A DNA stretch of 64,000 nt, taken from Eucommia ulmoides. Its lineage: Eukaryota; Streptophyta; Magnoliopsida; Garryales; Eucommiaceae. Both the position numbers and the translations under genes were made by a program. The first letter of the stretch is position 1. Each line of letters starts with the position of its first letter. Positions 9,860 to 22,652 of the stretch are shown here, piece after piece. Location of the stretch: contig CM028328.1 in assembly GCA_016647705.1 (NCBI GenBank), positions 40,710,501-40,774,500 of the forward strand. The letters run 5' to 3'. Below the pieces are notes generated by a model. That model saw only the letters and a program-made list of their open reading frames with translations, was not told the origin of the DNA and did no database searches.

Positions 9860-12800
9860 ATGAAGTATGTGCTGGTGACTGGCGGAGTAGTGAGCGGACT
9901 GGGGAAAGGAGTAACGGCAAGCAGTATCGGACTTATTCTTAAGGCCTGCGGACTCCGCGTTACTTCTATTAAGATTGGTCTCATTCTCACTGTCAAGGCC
10001 TTATTCCTATTTTCTTCTTATTTGTCGGTTCTTCATCGTCCAATTGCTCTCTGTTCTTTCGTTTTTTCTTCTCTCTGTTGATTGTCATTTGTTTGGGTGG
10101 AGGGGTGGAATTTTCATGGTTGTGTTGACGGATCAACTCGTTTTTGTGCCATGTCACTTCCTTCATTGTCCATGGGAGCTCTTACTGTTCTTATATTTTG
10201 AAATGATTCATTAATTTTTCAAAGTTGTGCGTTCCTGTGAGTTTGGTCTTCTTCTTCTTCTTTTTTTTGGTTTTAATTTCAATTTTTCTCCCCTGTGCGT
10301 GTCAAAGTTTTCCAGGAAATTTTTCCATTCTTTTTCTTTAATTCACATGGGGTATTGGATGTGATGAAACAATGACTAGGTTATCATTTTAATTCTTTAG
10401 TATTGTTTCTTGCTTCGGTTGCTGACTGATGTTTTATCTTATTTCAGATCCTTACTTGAATACAGATGCAGGAACGATGTCCCCTTTTGAGCATGGGGAA
10501 GTGTTTGTGTTAGATGATGGTGGAGAGGTGAAAGAAACATCTTTTTTATTGATTATGATAATTTTTAGTTTTTCATTTTTGTTTGGTTGTTTCTGTTTCC
10601 ACTCCTAGTTTGCATCAGGGGTCTCGTTCACAGCACTTCACGCTTCTGTTAGGTCAAAAACCATATCGATTATCAAACCCGTTTTGTGCTGCAGTTTGGT
10701 TCTTCTATTTGGGGCTCAGAAAAGCTTGAAAACAAAAAAGGCACAATTTTGTTATTTTTTCTGTCAAATTTGAAGCATTTTTAATATAACTATCAGGAAT
10801 TGCCTACTTTCTTCTTGATAATGGAGATGTAACAATCCAAACCTCCTAGGCATTTGACTTAATTATTAAAGGTTCCCCAAACTTTTGGTGAAAATTTGAT
10901 ATAATTTTTGAGATGGTGTTCTTATTTTAGCACTTTCCTGCATTTTTATGTACCCTTTTTTGCATCGTAATGTATACCCTGTTATTTGTCTTTCAATGGG
11001 GGTCAATATTGTAAATAATTCATGTAGTACCCGCAGAAAGATGACTTGATTTTCTATTTGAAGGTGGACCTTGACCTTGGAAACTATGAGCGGTTTCTAG
11101 ATATCAAATTGACCCGTGATAACAATATAACTACTGGGAAGATATACCAGGTAAGTGGGCTAGTGAAACGTTCCCTTGTGTTCATCATATAGTTTCTACT
11201 GTTAGAGATTCTTAAGTTATTAGTTTTGGCCATTGTTTGATATTTGACTTGATGTATCTGCTGATTTTTCGGGGGGGGGTTTTTTTTTGTGATAGTCTGT
11301 CATTGACAAGGAGAGAAAGGGAGACTATCTAGGGAAAACTGTTCAGGTGTTCCACTGTTGCTCAATTATATACGTTAAGTGGTTTCTTCCTTGTTCTTCC
11401 TTATTTTCTTATTGTATTCCCTTGTCCAGGTTGTTCCTCACATCACTGATGCCATTCAAGAGTGGATTGAACGTGTAGCAGTTATACCTGTAGATGGAAA
11501 AGAGGGTCCAGCCGATGTTTGTGTCATAGAATTGGGTGGTACTATTGGTACGCCACCAACTATGTCCTGAATCATAATGCACTGGAGCATGCGTTGTTTC
11601 TTTCTGATTGGATTTGGCTGAACTGACTTTGCTTAATGTAGGGGACATCGAATCAATGCCATTTATTGAGGCTCTTGGTCAATTCTCGTATCGTGTTGGT
11701 AAGTCAAGGCATTAATGACCAACTAAAGATACTTAACTGAGCTTTTTGTAAAACGACATGAAGATCAAATTAATGATATTAGATATATTAACTTGTGTAA
11801 TGCCCATCCTTCTCAGGCGCTGGCAATTTTTGCTTAATACATGTTAGCCTTGTACCTGTTTTAAATGTTGTTGGGGAGCAGGTAGATTTCTCAGATGCAC
11901 TGCCCATATCCTTGTGGTTGATACTTGCATTGGTTGGGATGGTTGCTGATGCTTAGTTGATTCTTTTTTGTTCAGAAAACAAAGCCAACACAGCACAGTG
12001 TTAGGGGACTAAGAAGCCTGGGATTGACGCCAAATATTTTGGCTTGCCGCAGCACAACGGTCTTTCTCTCTCGTTCTTGTTCTCTTGTTTGCATAGATGT
12101 CTACATGCATATATAACTTTATAGGGATAATGTACAATGTCTTTGCTTCTTAAGTTTCATAGCATTTTCAGGAACTTGATGAGAGCGTGAAGGAGAAGCT
12201 CTTGCGATTTTGCCATGTTCCGGTATTACAATCCGAACTATATGAAGTTTACTAGTTTTTGGCATTTTATCTCCTGCTAAACCATAAGTTTTCCCCAGGC
12301 GGAGAACATCATCACTCTGTATGACGTTTCTAACATTTGGCATGTCCCTTTGCTTTTGAGGGTTAGTAGTTCTATGATCTCTGTGAAGTTTTATCAAGTT
12401 TTCATTTTTCGTTTGTTACTATAAGCATGATACGTGTTTTTTATTCTAAATTAGGATCAGAAGGCTCATGAAGCAATCTTGAAAGTGCTGAACCTCTTAA
12501 GGTTTGCATAAACAATTATGTCCTCCTTTGTGTAATGTTTCCGATATATCTTTTTGTCGGCATTGTCAGTTTTTTCTTTCTTTTCATCATATTCCGGTAT
12601 CTTCGTGTTACTATATTTCGTTGTGTGCAGTGTTGCTCGGGAACCTGATTTGGAGGAATGGACATCAAGAGCTCAAGTCTGTGACATGTTACATGAGCCT
12701 GTCAGTTTAAGCCTCTCTCAAACAATATATAAATTCTAGCTGTCTATTTTCATTGGGCCTAAAATTTCATTTTATCTAATTAACAGGTCAGAGTTGCCAT

Positions 12801-15800
12801 GGTTGGAAAGTACACGGGTCTTTCTGATTCATATCTATCCGTATTAAAGGTGAACTTAGCTATTCGAATGTTTTAGTATCTGTAATTTATCAACTCGAGG
12901 TTTCATTTATCTTCATATTGGTGCTACTTGAAGCATTTCTACCTAATGGCTGATAGCCGTCATGATTAGCCTCCTAGACACCTAAGTTCCCTTGCATTGA
13001 CAGTATTTCATTAATTTCAGATAAAATTGCATATTTTTATGCCCTTCCAATATTTAAATAGCTATACTTGATTTGTAGCAAGGCTTTCCAATATTTAAAT
13101 AGCCGTCATGATCTTACGATGTCCATGATGATGCTTCCATAGCGTAGACCAGTCATGCCTGTGAAGAACTGGAAAGGTCTCCTAGTTTCTATTTGGGAGT
13201 GGGGTGGGGGTGGGGTTATCGTCTTTTCTTTCGAACGTCGTAGGCTTGTACATGTTTAGCCAATCAGTAAGTACAGAACGCAATCATCTTCTTTGATAAT
13301 CATTTTTTTTTCTATTTGGGAGCATATTCAAGAATACTATGGTGCAAAGAAGGTCATTATGTTCAAAATTTAAAATCTTCAAATTTGTTTATGACAACAT
13401 CATGGGAGACATGTTAAACCACTTTCAAGTCAATACTTTTCCGAGAAGAAAGTGATGTAAAATTTCAAGGGCCCTCCCATTTCACCCTAGGTGTCAACAT
13501 ACTTCACATTAACATTTATAATTAGCGGATCATTATATTTCTTGACTACTTGCTTAGTAGTGCTGTGAAGGATTCGAACTGGAACATGGTAGACTATGCA
13601 TAATAAAATAGATGTGGTGTAGGCTTGCAGCTATACTAATGTGCAAATTGTTCATAATGTTTGGATGCAACGGCAAAAGACTAATCGAATAGTCTAGTAG
13701 ATTGGATCTCTTTGAAGTTTCCCTTATGCAGATGGAGCACAGTTGTGAGTGCTATTGATTAGACAGCGCATTTGGGATGTAATCCATTGACCTATTCTCA
13801 AAAAATTTGAATAGGCTAAACTCTAAAGTACTGATGAAGGAGCCCATCAAATTTTCACTACCGAAATCATTAATTGCTTTCAAGTTGGCATCAATAAGAA
13901 TAGAAACCTTCTTTAGCTCATGGTTTTATAGTTTGAAGCTTTCTGAGGCTTCATCTCAAATATACATATCAACTGTTGTCATCAATTAGTGTGGATAATT
14001 ATGAGTGTATGAATCTGTGGCTTGAGGGAAAGCACAAGCATTAATTTGTCTCTCATCTGCAACACAACTTTTGGCAGGCTCTTTTGCATGCCTCTGTTGG
14101 TTGTCATAGGAAGCTTTGTGTAGATTGGGTTCCAGCCACTGACCTTGAAGATGCAACTGCAAAAGAGGTTATGATCGAGCTCCTTTTTTAAAAAAAATAT
14201 AACCTATAACCTATAAACTATATAGCAATTTGACAAGAACTTGCTGCTTGCAGAATCCTGATGCTCATGAAACTGCTAGGAACTTGCTGAAGGTCTGTCG
14301 GCACTGCACTTTAGTTTTGAATAGTTTTCTCTTTCTTCCTATGGGTCACATTTGATTTAGTTTTGGACCCTTCAACACTCCTTAATTTTAGGGCGCGGAT
14401 GCTGTGCTTGTTCCTGGAGGTTTTGGTGACAGAGGGGTGGAAGGGAAAATTATTGCTGCGAAATATGCCCGTGAAAACAGAATCCCCTTTCTTGGAATAT
14501 GTCTAGGAATGCAGATTGCTGTTATTGAGTATGCACGATCTGTTCTAGGACTGCGAGATGCAAACAGCACTGAGTTTGATCCCAGCACCAGGAACCCTTG
14601 TGTGATATTTATGCCAGAGGTTCAAATTTAAATTTTATGTTGAATTATGAGGAGAATATTCATTACGAGTTTTTCTTCTGGATCTGACTTTTTTCTCTTT
14701 ACAATGTTAATAGGGTTCAACAACCCATATGGGTGGAACTATGCGTCTAGGATCAAGGAAAACATACTTTCAGGACCCAGACTGCAAATCTGCAAAACTG
14801 TGAGCATCGTTATGCCCGTTTTCCTTTATTTTAACTATTCCTTTGTTGAGACACATCTTAGCCCACTAACTGTTATGCTTGTTTCCCTATTTTCCCTAAT
14901 TGGTTAGATATGGAAATAGGAGCTTCATTGACGAGAGACATAGGCACAGATATGAGGTATGCACAACACCCACAACTTCATAACTTTGTATGCTACCGTG
15001 CATCAAGGCCTTGCCTACATATGTCATTCGGCTTGATCAGTAATTTTACTTTATGTAGGTGAATCCTGATATGGTATCACAACTTGAAGATGCGGGTCTC
15101 TCTTTCACTGGCAAAGATGAAACTGGTTGGCGTATGGAGGTAATTTTTTCTCCATCACAGATTTAAGGCAAATCCTGCCTGATTTTTTTATATTTTTGTT
15201 CTGAGTTTATGTTTAATTTTACAGATTGTTGAGCTGCCTGATCATCCGTACTTCGTTGGCGTTCAGTTCCATCCCGAGTTCAAATCAAGGCCAGGAAAGC
15301 CTTCAGCTCTTTTCTTAGGTACTTGCCTTCATATAAAACTTCTCTAACGAGGAAACTAGGCCAATTTAGTGAAAATGACAGTGACCGGAGGCAGAGAGTC
15401 CACATCATTATTTTCTGGCTACTTCTCTGACTACAAAAGCACGTGAAAGCTGATTCATTTTGTTAAAAGCTATAAGAGCAGTCTGGTTCTGAGAATTCAT
15501 GTTAGTAACATTGACTAAAAACTAAGATGCAAAATTTTAATATAAGATTTGGTATAATCACACTGGAAATAAAAATATTACTGAGTGACATTATACTGTT
15601 TTAAATTTCAGTATAATATTACTGAGTAAAATTTTACAAATAAAAATATGTGGAACTACACTAAAATTTATTAGAACTTCAATTTTTAGTGTAACTTTAG
15701 TAATTTTCAGTAGAAGAACTTTACAATTTTTTTTTAATTTTACTAAAAATCAGTAAAATTCAACAAATAATATTAATTAGAACTACACTAAATTGATTAT

Positions 15801-16740
15801 AACTTTGGATTTTAGTGCAACTTTGTTAATTTTAGTAGAACTTCACAAATTTTACAGGAAAACAGATTCGGTTAATTTTTTTTCTCTTACTAAAAGTCAG
15901 TAAATTTAACAATTGACTCAAGTAGAACTACACAAAATTTTTGGAATTTCAAAATTCAGTGCAACTTTACTAAATTTAGTATCAGTTTCAATGTCCACAA
16001 AAATGGACTTAATTTTTTTATTCCGTTTGCATAAGTGACTATAGTCTGGCTAATGAATTTGCGGCTTTTTTTTTTTGGGAAAAAATCCGTCAAATTTACT
16101 AGAGAATACTCTAAAGTGACACCTAACTAATTAAAATTAATCTTCTTCCCAAAAACAAACTAACCTAATGAAATTTTTAACTACAATACTTGCATAAAAG
16201 AGACATTTTGAGGTATTTTTCCTATAATCTATTCCACCCTGTTTAAATTGTTATCTTTCAATTAATTTGTCTTTTGGTGGTCACTATATGATGGAATACT
16301 GTTAGTAACATGCATCTACGTTTGGCATGTGTTACTATCACGGTATGTCAAGCCCAAGAAAGTATTACGAAACGAAGTAAAGTAAATTGCTTGATGCAAG
16401 CAGCTTGGATTTGCACTACCAGCGTGTGACTAAAAATGGGAGAAGAATATTCTGACTTTTGCCTTTAATTTGACATTTGGGAGCTTCAATTCTTCTGAAG
16501 CTTTTGGTTTATTTGAATTCGCCTCTGCAAAATCATACTAATTGTATGTGTTATCCAACAGGGCTTATAGCAGCAGCAAGTGGGCAATTGGATGGTCTCC
16601 TAAGGAAGGGTGTGAAAAAGACTAGTGGTTTGAGCAATGGTACATCGCCACTAAAACCGTACATGTATGGAAATGCAAGTAAGCCAGCGAATGGATCCTT
16701 CGATGGCATTTATATGAACGGGAATGGTCTGCATGTTTGA
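9860..16740 (+). CDS. CTP synthase, complete 21-exon gene
   Basis: The spliced product (599 aa) makes CTP from UTP, ATP and glutamine in pyrimidine nucleotide synthesis. Exons: 9860-9977, 10448-10527, 11064-11150, 11296-11346, 11430-11547, 11642-11698, 11817-11881, 11976-12059, 12172-12222, 12299-12361, 12455-12501, 12631-12700, 12787-12849, 14078-14167, 14254-14292, 14392-14619, 14714-14799, 14908-14956, 15059-15139, 15225-15318, 16562-16740. All introns are GT-AG and all joins keep frame. The N-terminal synthetase domain starts [16 protein letters not shown], with the phosphate loop GLGKG, and includes [19 protein letters not shown]. The C-terminal glutaminase domain has the nucleophile Cys398 in GICLGMQ and the His525/Glu527 pair in FHPEF. 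A Gly/Asn-rich tail after about residue 560 is typical of plant copies. Length fits plant CTP synthases (about 560-600 aa). No damage was seen. The enzyme is expected in the cytosol; no transit peptide is present. Confidence 0.97.
15650..15985. repeat. Diverged tandem repeat in CTP synthase intron 20
   Basis: GAACTACAC recurs at 15653, 15780 and 15925, each followed by similar AT-rich sequence including GTGCAACTTT or GTGTAACTTT. Units are about 125-145 bases. The intron is 1.24 kb, long for this gene. Confidence 0.6.
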
Positions 16741-16988
16741 AGATTTTATGGGGATACTTTTTTTTTTTTTTTTTGTTCCTGTGAGTTTTATCTACTAATT
16801 AAGAAAAAATAGTCTGTGGGGTTTTTTGGTTAGTGAATTATATAGGCTCCGGCTTCTTCCTCTAGGTATTATAGTTTGGACACATGCATAGGATAGAGCT
16901 GGTTTCCGGTCTTTTAAAACGGAACAGCCTGTTGTATCTAAAGAAAATTTGAAATGGGAAATGGGAGAGGGATCTGTTTCTTTCTTTC

Positions 16989-17042
<54 letters not shown>

Positions 17043-17375
17043 CTCTCTCACAAGACTGGTAATCTTTTTGGACTGCTTACTAATGTTACGGCTACCTTGT
17101 ATCCATTCGGCTTCCCAGAAATTGACTGGTTTTTGTTCCTACTTGTAGATTTGAAAAACTATGGTACATCCAAGTGGTTTTGGTTTTACATGAACTTATG
17201 CAGTAAAAGGTCACGATTACTTGTAACTGGCCGGTTGCTTGGAGATTAAGTTTGCGAAAATGAACTGGATAGAACTCTAGAGCTGCAATTTTTTCTTAAC
17301 AAAGCCGTTTATGATTTTTGTAAAAAATCTTTTTAGAAATCAAATACTTTCTTTAAATACTTCATACCACCTTTA
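16741..17375. other. CTP synthase 3' flank with poly(T) tract
   Basis: The 3' UTR probably lies in the first few hundred bases. A T homopolymer of about 45 bases runs near 16997-17042. No further gene is seen. Confidence 0.5.
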
Positions 17376-17948
17376 CGGTGTGTTTGGTTGAATGAAATAG
17401 AATCGAGATAGAATAGAATGAGAGGAAAAATGAAAGGGAAGAAATAAAAAAATAGATTTACTAATGGAGTTGTTATACATGTTTAAAGTAATGAAATGAT
17501 TAAACTTACTAAACCTTCCATAATACCTTTCCTATATATCGATTTTGAGATTACCAAATGACAGATTCGTTGTAATTTTCCGCAAAACCTTATTGAAACA
17601 ATTATGAAGTCGTTTATATATTGATGAAGGTAAAAATTTGCACGTTAAAAGTTAGTGCTCCTTCTTCAATTTTAGTATCTCACTTTTCTTCCCTATGAGA
17701 ATTATAAACTAAAAAGTATATTCTCTCTCTTTAACTTCTCAATTCTTCAAATTTATAATCTTAATTTTCTTTCTCTAACACATTTCTATCTTTTAATTGT
17801 TTTTCTAATAATATTCTCTCTCAGGTGGAATGAGTATCATTCCACTATTTTTCAATTCTAATGGAACCCAAATTTTTCATTCCATTGTTTGAATTAGTGG
17901 TGGAATTGTGGTTTCATCCACCTTAATTCTATCCAACCAAATATGACC
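17376..17948. mobile_element. Tourist-like MITE (573 bp)
   Basis: Terminal inverted repeats CGGTGTGTTTGGTTG and (reverse complement of the right end) GGTCATATTTGGTTG are flanked by the 3-base target duplication TTA at 17373-17375 and 17949-17951. Both ends carry the GAATGAAATAGAAT / ATTCCATT subterminal repeats seen in the copies at 22653 and 35457. TIR type and a TTA-like duplication point to the PIF/Harbinger superfamily. No transposase is present. Confidence 0.85.
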
Positions 17949-17951
17949 TTA

Positions 17952-19083
17952 ATATTCCTGGCTGGTATGAGATTTGTATTAGGTGCTTCCGATAAAATCT
18001 CTGTATACTAGGGTTTGTCCACCTCCAGTAACAATTCAAACTCATGCATGCTTAGCAGCACACCATTTCTGATTGAAACGTTCCATACTCACGCTAGCGG
18101 TACAAACTATTGGTTTTGATTTAAGAGTTGTTGGAAGGATTTTGGGAAAGTTGCACTTTTGGTCCTTTAAGTTTGGGGTTAATTTTTAAATAGATCATGA
18201 GGGTTTCAAAGTTGGCACATTTGTCCCCTCATTTTTTACTCCTCATTTTTTACTTCAATTCAGTTGGAATTGAAAATTTTATTAAGGATATTGGATGGAA
18301 TTTTGCTAGTTTAGGGTATTTTTGTCATTTCTTACGTCTCTTTCTCTTAATGTCAAAATATCAAAATAAAAAGAAAATAATGAAAATAGGATATTAAAAT
18401 CACAAAATTAACACGATATAATACAAAAGATTTAAATCACAAGATTAACACAACATAATATAAAAAATTTAAATCACTTCTAATATTATTTTACTCTAAG
18501 ACGGATCTATCCATATCAACGTAAAACAAATATAGCAGGCATAATTAAAATTGCATTTAATTAAATTACCTCTTTCGGTGCTTCACCCTCAAAGTTGGTA
18601 GTTTCCGAAGTATGATTTGAGAAAGTTTTTTCAAAAGCGACTCGACATGAACAGGAACTGAGCAACAAAGAATGATTATCTTAGAAGCAATAAAAGTGTA
18701 TTGTCTCTAATATTATCCACACAGAAAACTCAGAAAGAAAAGTGTTCTTATGATTTCTAAGAATCTAATTCAAATCTCAAGACACTATCATAGTTTCATT
18801 TGAATCTAGTTAGTAGTAAGATTTAAATCAATAATGCAGACACAAAAAACAGAAAATAGAATTAATGATTACAATTATATAGGGGGAGAAGTTGAATTCT
18901 ATAGGGGGAGAAAATAGAAATTTTCTTGCAAATTTTATTGGGTGAGAAAATTATTTTACGTTTTCATAGACGGTGCTTAAATGAGTTTAAAAAACTCGTC
19001 CTCAGATTTAGGCAGAGCGTGGTTACATTATCTTTGTGGAAAAAAAAATCAAAGTTAATTGTCATCATCAGAAAAAGAATAAA
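17952..19083. other. Intergenic AT-rich stretch
   Basis: No open frame of note and no recognised element. A segment near 18142-18230 (TGCACTTTTGGTCC and following) resembles the end of a Mutator-type MITE, but I see no matching second end. Confidence 0.4.
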
Positions 19084-21120
19084 TGTTGAATTCAATGTTT
19101 TGATGAACAATTAAATGTTTACATTTTATGAAACTAATAATTTTATTGAAAGGTTTTAGATTAAAAGTTTCATAGGTTGAAATGAGAAAAATATTTTATC
19201 GAAAAAAAGAATCATTGCAAAATTTATGAAATATTTATTAAAGAATCAAAATAAATCAATACAGGTGCAATATGAAGATAATGAATATTTTCATAGCATT
19301 GAAGAGTATTAAAGACAAATAGGTGAAAACAACTAATTACATTTATACTTTTAATGTAACCCGAATTAGGATCACAAACGACATTTCAAAATGAATAAAT
19401 CTTATGTGTGTAGTGATAAGTTTAGGGTCCTAATATGATTTTTATGAAGTGTTAAGTCATAAAAATGTTTTTGGTTAAAGGCCTAATGAAAAAGTAGTTT
19501 TAAACTTAAAATGATAAGTTCTCGAGTTAATTCAGTCAACCGATGAAAGAGGTCGGTCGACTAACCAAAACAGGGACTTTAGGAAGTAAAATGGGTGATC
19601 TACTAACCAATTCGGTTGACTTACCATTATGCTCGGTCAACTAACACAGGGGTCAATCAACCGACAAACAGGGTCGGTCAACCAACAAGGTCAACAGGCA
19701 AATTTTATTATTTTGATTTTTAGGTCAAATCTCCTTAACTTTTATAATTTCAAGTGAGGTTTTCAAGGGAAGTAAATATATTTCATATGTATATCATATA
19801 TTATATGTTTCTTATTTATTTGGTTCATATATTTAATTATTCTTTCAATTAAATTGATAAATTTCTATTTTTAAGGATTTTGATTTGAAAAAATTTTAAG
19901 AACCAAATTGATATTTTTCAAGAGTATTTTTTAATAAAGTATACTTATTTCAAATATATATGATATATGGGGTCTTGTGATATTATTTAATGACATAATA
20001 TTTAAAAACTAGTCGTTATAAGTCTAGTTCTAGGTCTATTAATATAGACCTACGGGATTAAGAAATGCATATCAAGAACATTCATAATTTTGCTATTCTA
20101 AGAGAGATTCTTTCACTAAAATTCGTAAGTGAGATTATTAAGAGTTCTTGATCGAAGCAGTAATTGTTTTTTGGGTCACCGATTTGTGTTCCTTATCGTG
20201 CTATCATAATCGTTTTCGACGAATCCCAATGAGATCCTTCCAAGCTATTATCATTAATTTCTTATACTATTATTGATTAATTATTTGGATAAGATATTTG
20301 AGAAATAGTTTTCGAAATTAATTCTATGAAAATCTTTTAAAACGATTTTTATTTGAAAACTCTGATTACGTGTTACTTGTGTGTTAATTATTTTAAATCA
20401 AATTTGTGCTTCACATCGAATCTATTATGTATAAATATTCTAGACATTAATTGAGTATAATTAAATTGAGGTGATAGAAACTTCTTGTGGGAAGAAACTT
20501 GTCGATTTTTTGTATTAGCGAGTTTGAGCAGATTAGACACGTTTGGTCGGTGTTTAATTATAGTAGTTAGGTTTCGATCTTTATCCTAATAAAAAAATTA
20601 GGATTTGATCTTTGACCTGCAAAAAGATTAGATTAGTCTTTATCCTTTGAAATTTGAAAATATTAGGTTTTAATTATTTCTATAACTGAATTAGTGTGTT
20701 TGTAAAGATTCTTCCTAAGTCTGCGAAAAAGATAAATGTAATAGTGGTAAGTTGATTCTTAACTTGTGAAAAGAATCAGGGATGTAAAGGTTGATTCTGA
20801 TCATGTAAAAAAAATCGAAATTGTAAGGGTTTGGTTCCTATCTAGGAAAAGAATCGGGGTTTAGTGGATTGTGAATCTCCGTGGAACTCGAAGGACTGGA
20901 TGTAGGTAAAGACTGGCTTGTCAAACCAAGATAAATCCTTTTCTGCTGCATTATCTATTTTTCTGATTGTTTGGGTGTGCATTTAGATAAACCCATTTCC
21001 GTTGCTAAACAAAATAATAACCAAGTTAGGAAAATTGAGATTTTGTGTTTAATTTAATTGTTTAAATTTTTTGTAATTAGTCAATTCACCTCCTCTCTTC
21101 GATAGATCTTTGGGCCAACA
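19084..21120 (+). mobile_element. Copia-type LTR (2.0 kb), solo or truncated
   Basis: It starts TGTTGAATTC and ends GGGCCAACA, and aligns over its length with the LTR at 58669-60888: shared blocks include AATTAGGATCACA, GAGGTGATAGAAACTTC and AATCTCCGTGGAACTCG. It carries five or more GGTCAACCGA-type motifs at 19535-19690. No clean target duplication is seen (ATAAA against GTTTG), so it may be truncated or rearranged at one side. Confidence 0.7.
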
Positions 21121-21900
21121 GTTTGATTTTAGAGGAATTATTTCGTTAAGCAGAATTGTAGTAATTTCTACAGATTGTTGTAATTTAAGTGGAATTGTTT
21201 GATTCGGTGTAATTGTTTGATATCGATGGAAATAATAATATTAGGTGAAATTATTAAAAATTAGTAGAATGATTTTTGTTAATTTTTTGTAATTAATTTT
21301 TTTATAAAATTCAAAACTTTATGAATGTATAGCCAAAATCTTCTTGCTTGATTGTTGGTAAATTTTCATTGGTTTTTAAAATTTTCATTGGAATATTGTT
21401 TGATTTCAGCAGAATTAGTTGATTTAAGTGAAATTGTGCAATTTGAATATTATGTTAAATTGTTTGATGCAGTGGAATCGTTTGATTTTAGTGAAATCAT
21501 TTTGATTTCTGTGGAATTGATTGATTTGAGTAGAATTGCAAAATTTGAATATCATGTGAAATTGTTTGGAATTGGTTGATTCAAGTGGAATTGGTTTATT
21601 TGAGTAAGATTGTGTAATTTGAATATTACGTAAAATTATTTGATTCAGGGATACGTTTAGTGGAATTGCAAAAATTAAGTGGAATTATAAAAATTGAAAG
21701 TTTAAAAATTTCAATGGATATTATAAAAAGTAAAATAAAATTAAGTGGAACGTAGATAACGATATTAGCGATATTTAAAAAAAAATTGTATATTCTAAAA
21801 AAAAAAAAATTAAGTAGAATTTTTACCCAAAAAAAATGAAGTTTCAGTGGACTTTTAAAAATTGAGTAGAATTTTAAAAATTAAGTAAAATTTGTGTAAA
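21121..21900. repeat. Diverged tandem repeats rich in GTGGAATTG
   Basis: Units such as TTGATTTAAGTGAAATTG followed by AATTTGAATATTATG recur at about 21418, 21520 and 21595, at spacings of 75-102 bases, with shorter GGAATTGTTTGATT units around them. No coding potential is seen. Confidence 0.55.
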
Positions 21901-21968
21901 TAAATGAGGGACAACTTTAGAATGATAATTTTATTTGTACTTTTGACAAAAGTATAATTTGAATTGTC

Positions 21969-22015
<47 letters not shown>

Positions 22016-22652
22016 AATTTTGGGAGTTATGAAAGAAAAATCCAAATTATTAACACACCATGCCCCACCCGCGATTCCCACTTTCCTAGAAACTACCATC
22101 TTGTCACATTTTATTCTTCTTCGTTGCCGCCCACAGACAACGTTTGTTTTGTTACTCACTTTTTTGCTCTCTTTCCCCTTGTTCCTCTCTTTTTTCCCTC
22201 CCAGTTTCTCTCTCTTTGCATTTGTGTGTAAAGAGAAGAAAAAATGTTGGATCTTTCAATAAAAAGACCAAATCTACATATCTAAATTTACACACACACA
22301 CACACAATATGTGTGTGTGTAGAAAGAGAGACAGACAGACAATGAAAGAGCAAGAAACCTCGGGAGAGGGTTTAAAAAAAAAAAAAAAAAAAGCATCACC
22401 ACCAGCAACAATATGTTCGCGACCACGACAAAAAACAAGAGAAAGCGTGCGAGCCTGGGGATTCTAGGAAAAGGGGGGAACAGGAAAGAGAAAAGTGGGT
22501 ATTAATGAATTTTTTTGGAAGGGGTAAAAACTTTAAGGGTTGGTTGTGTTAATAATTTAAAAGGTAAAATAATAATAAAATAAATTAATTTTTATTTTTT
22601 TAAAAGATTAACAAAAAAGATTTGTACATGTGGAAAACTCTTTCAACACTCA
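21901..22652. other. Intergenic region with poly(A), microsatellite hairpin and GA-rich sequence
   Basis: A homopolymer of about 40 A runs at 21971-22011. At 22290-22320 (AC)n is joined through AATAT to (GT)n, a perfect palindrome. A second A tract lies at 22374-22391. Small open frames here are low-complexity and are not supported as genes. Confidence 0.5.

Noticed and set aside
16997..17042. Poly(T) considered as the tail of a processed pseudogene or LINE
   Set aside because: No coding remnant or target duplication borders it; it looks like a simple homopolymer.
19535..19700. Repeated GGTCAACCGA units considered as a hormone or repressor operator array of a gene
   Set aside because: They lie inside an LTR that is repeated at 58669, so they belong to the transposon rather than to a nearby gene.
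22020..22467. Two overlapping plus-strand frames of 80-107 residues
   Set aside because: They run through poly(A), AC/GT and CT repeats, with no motif and no splice context.
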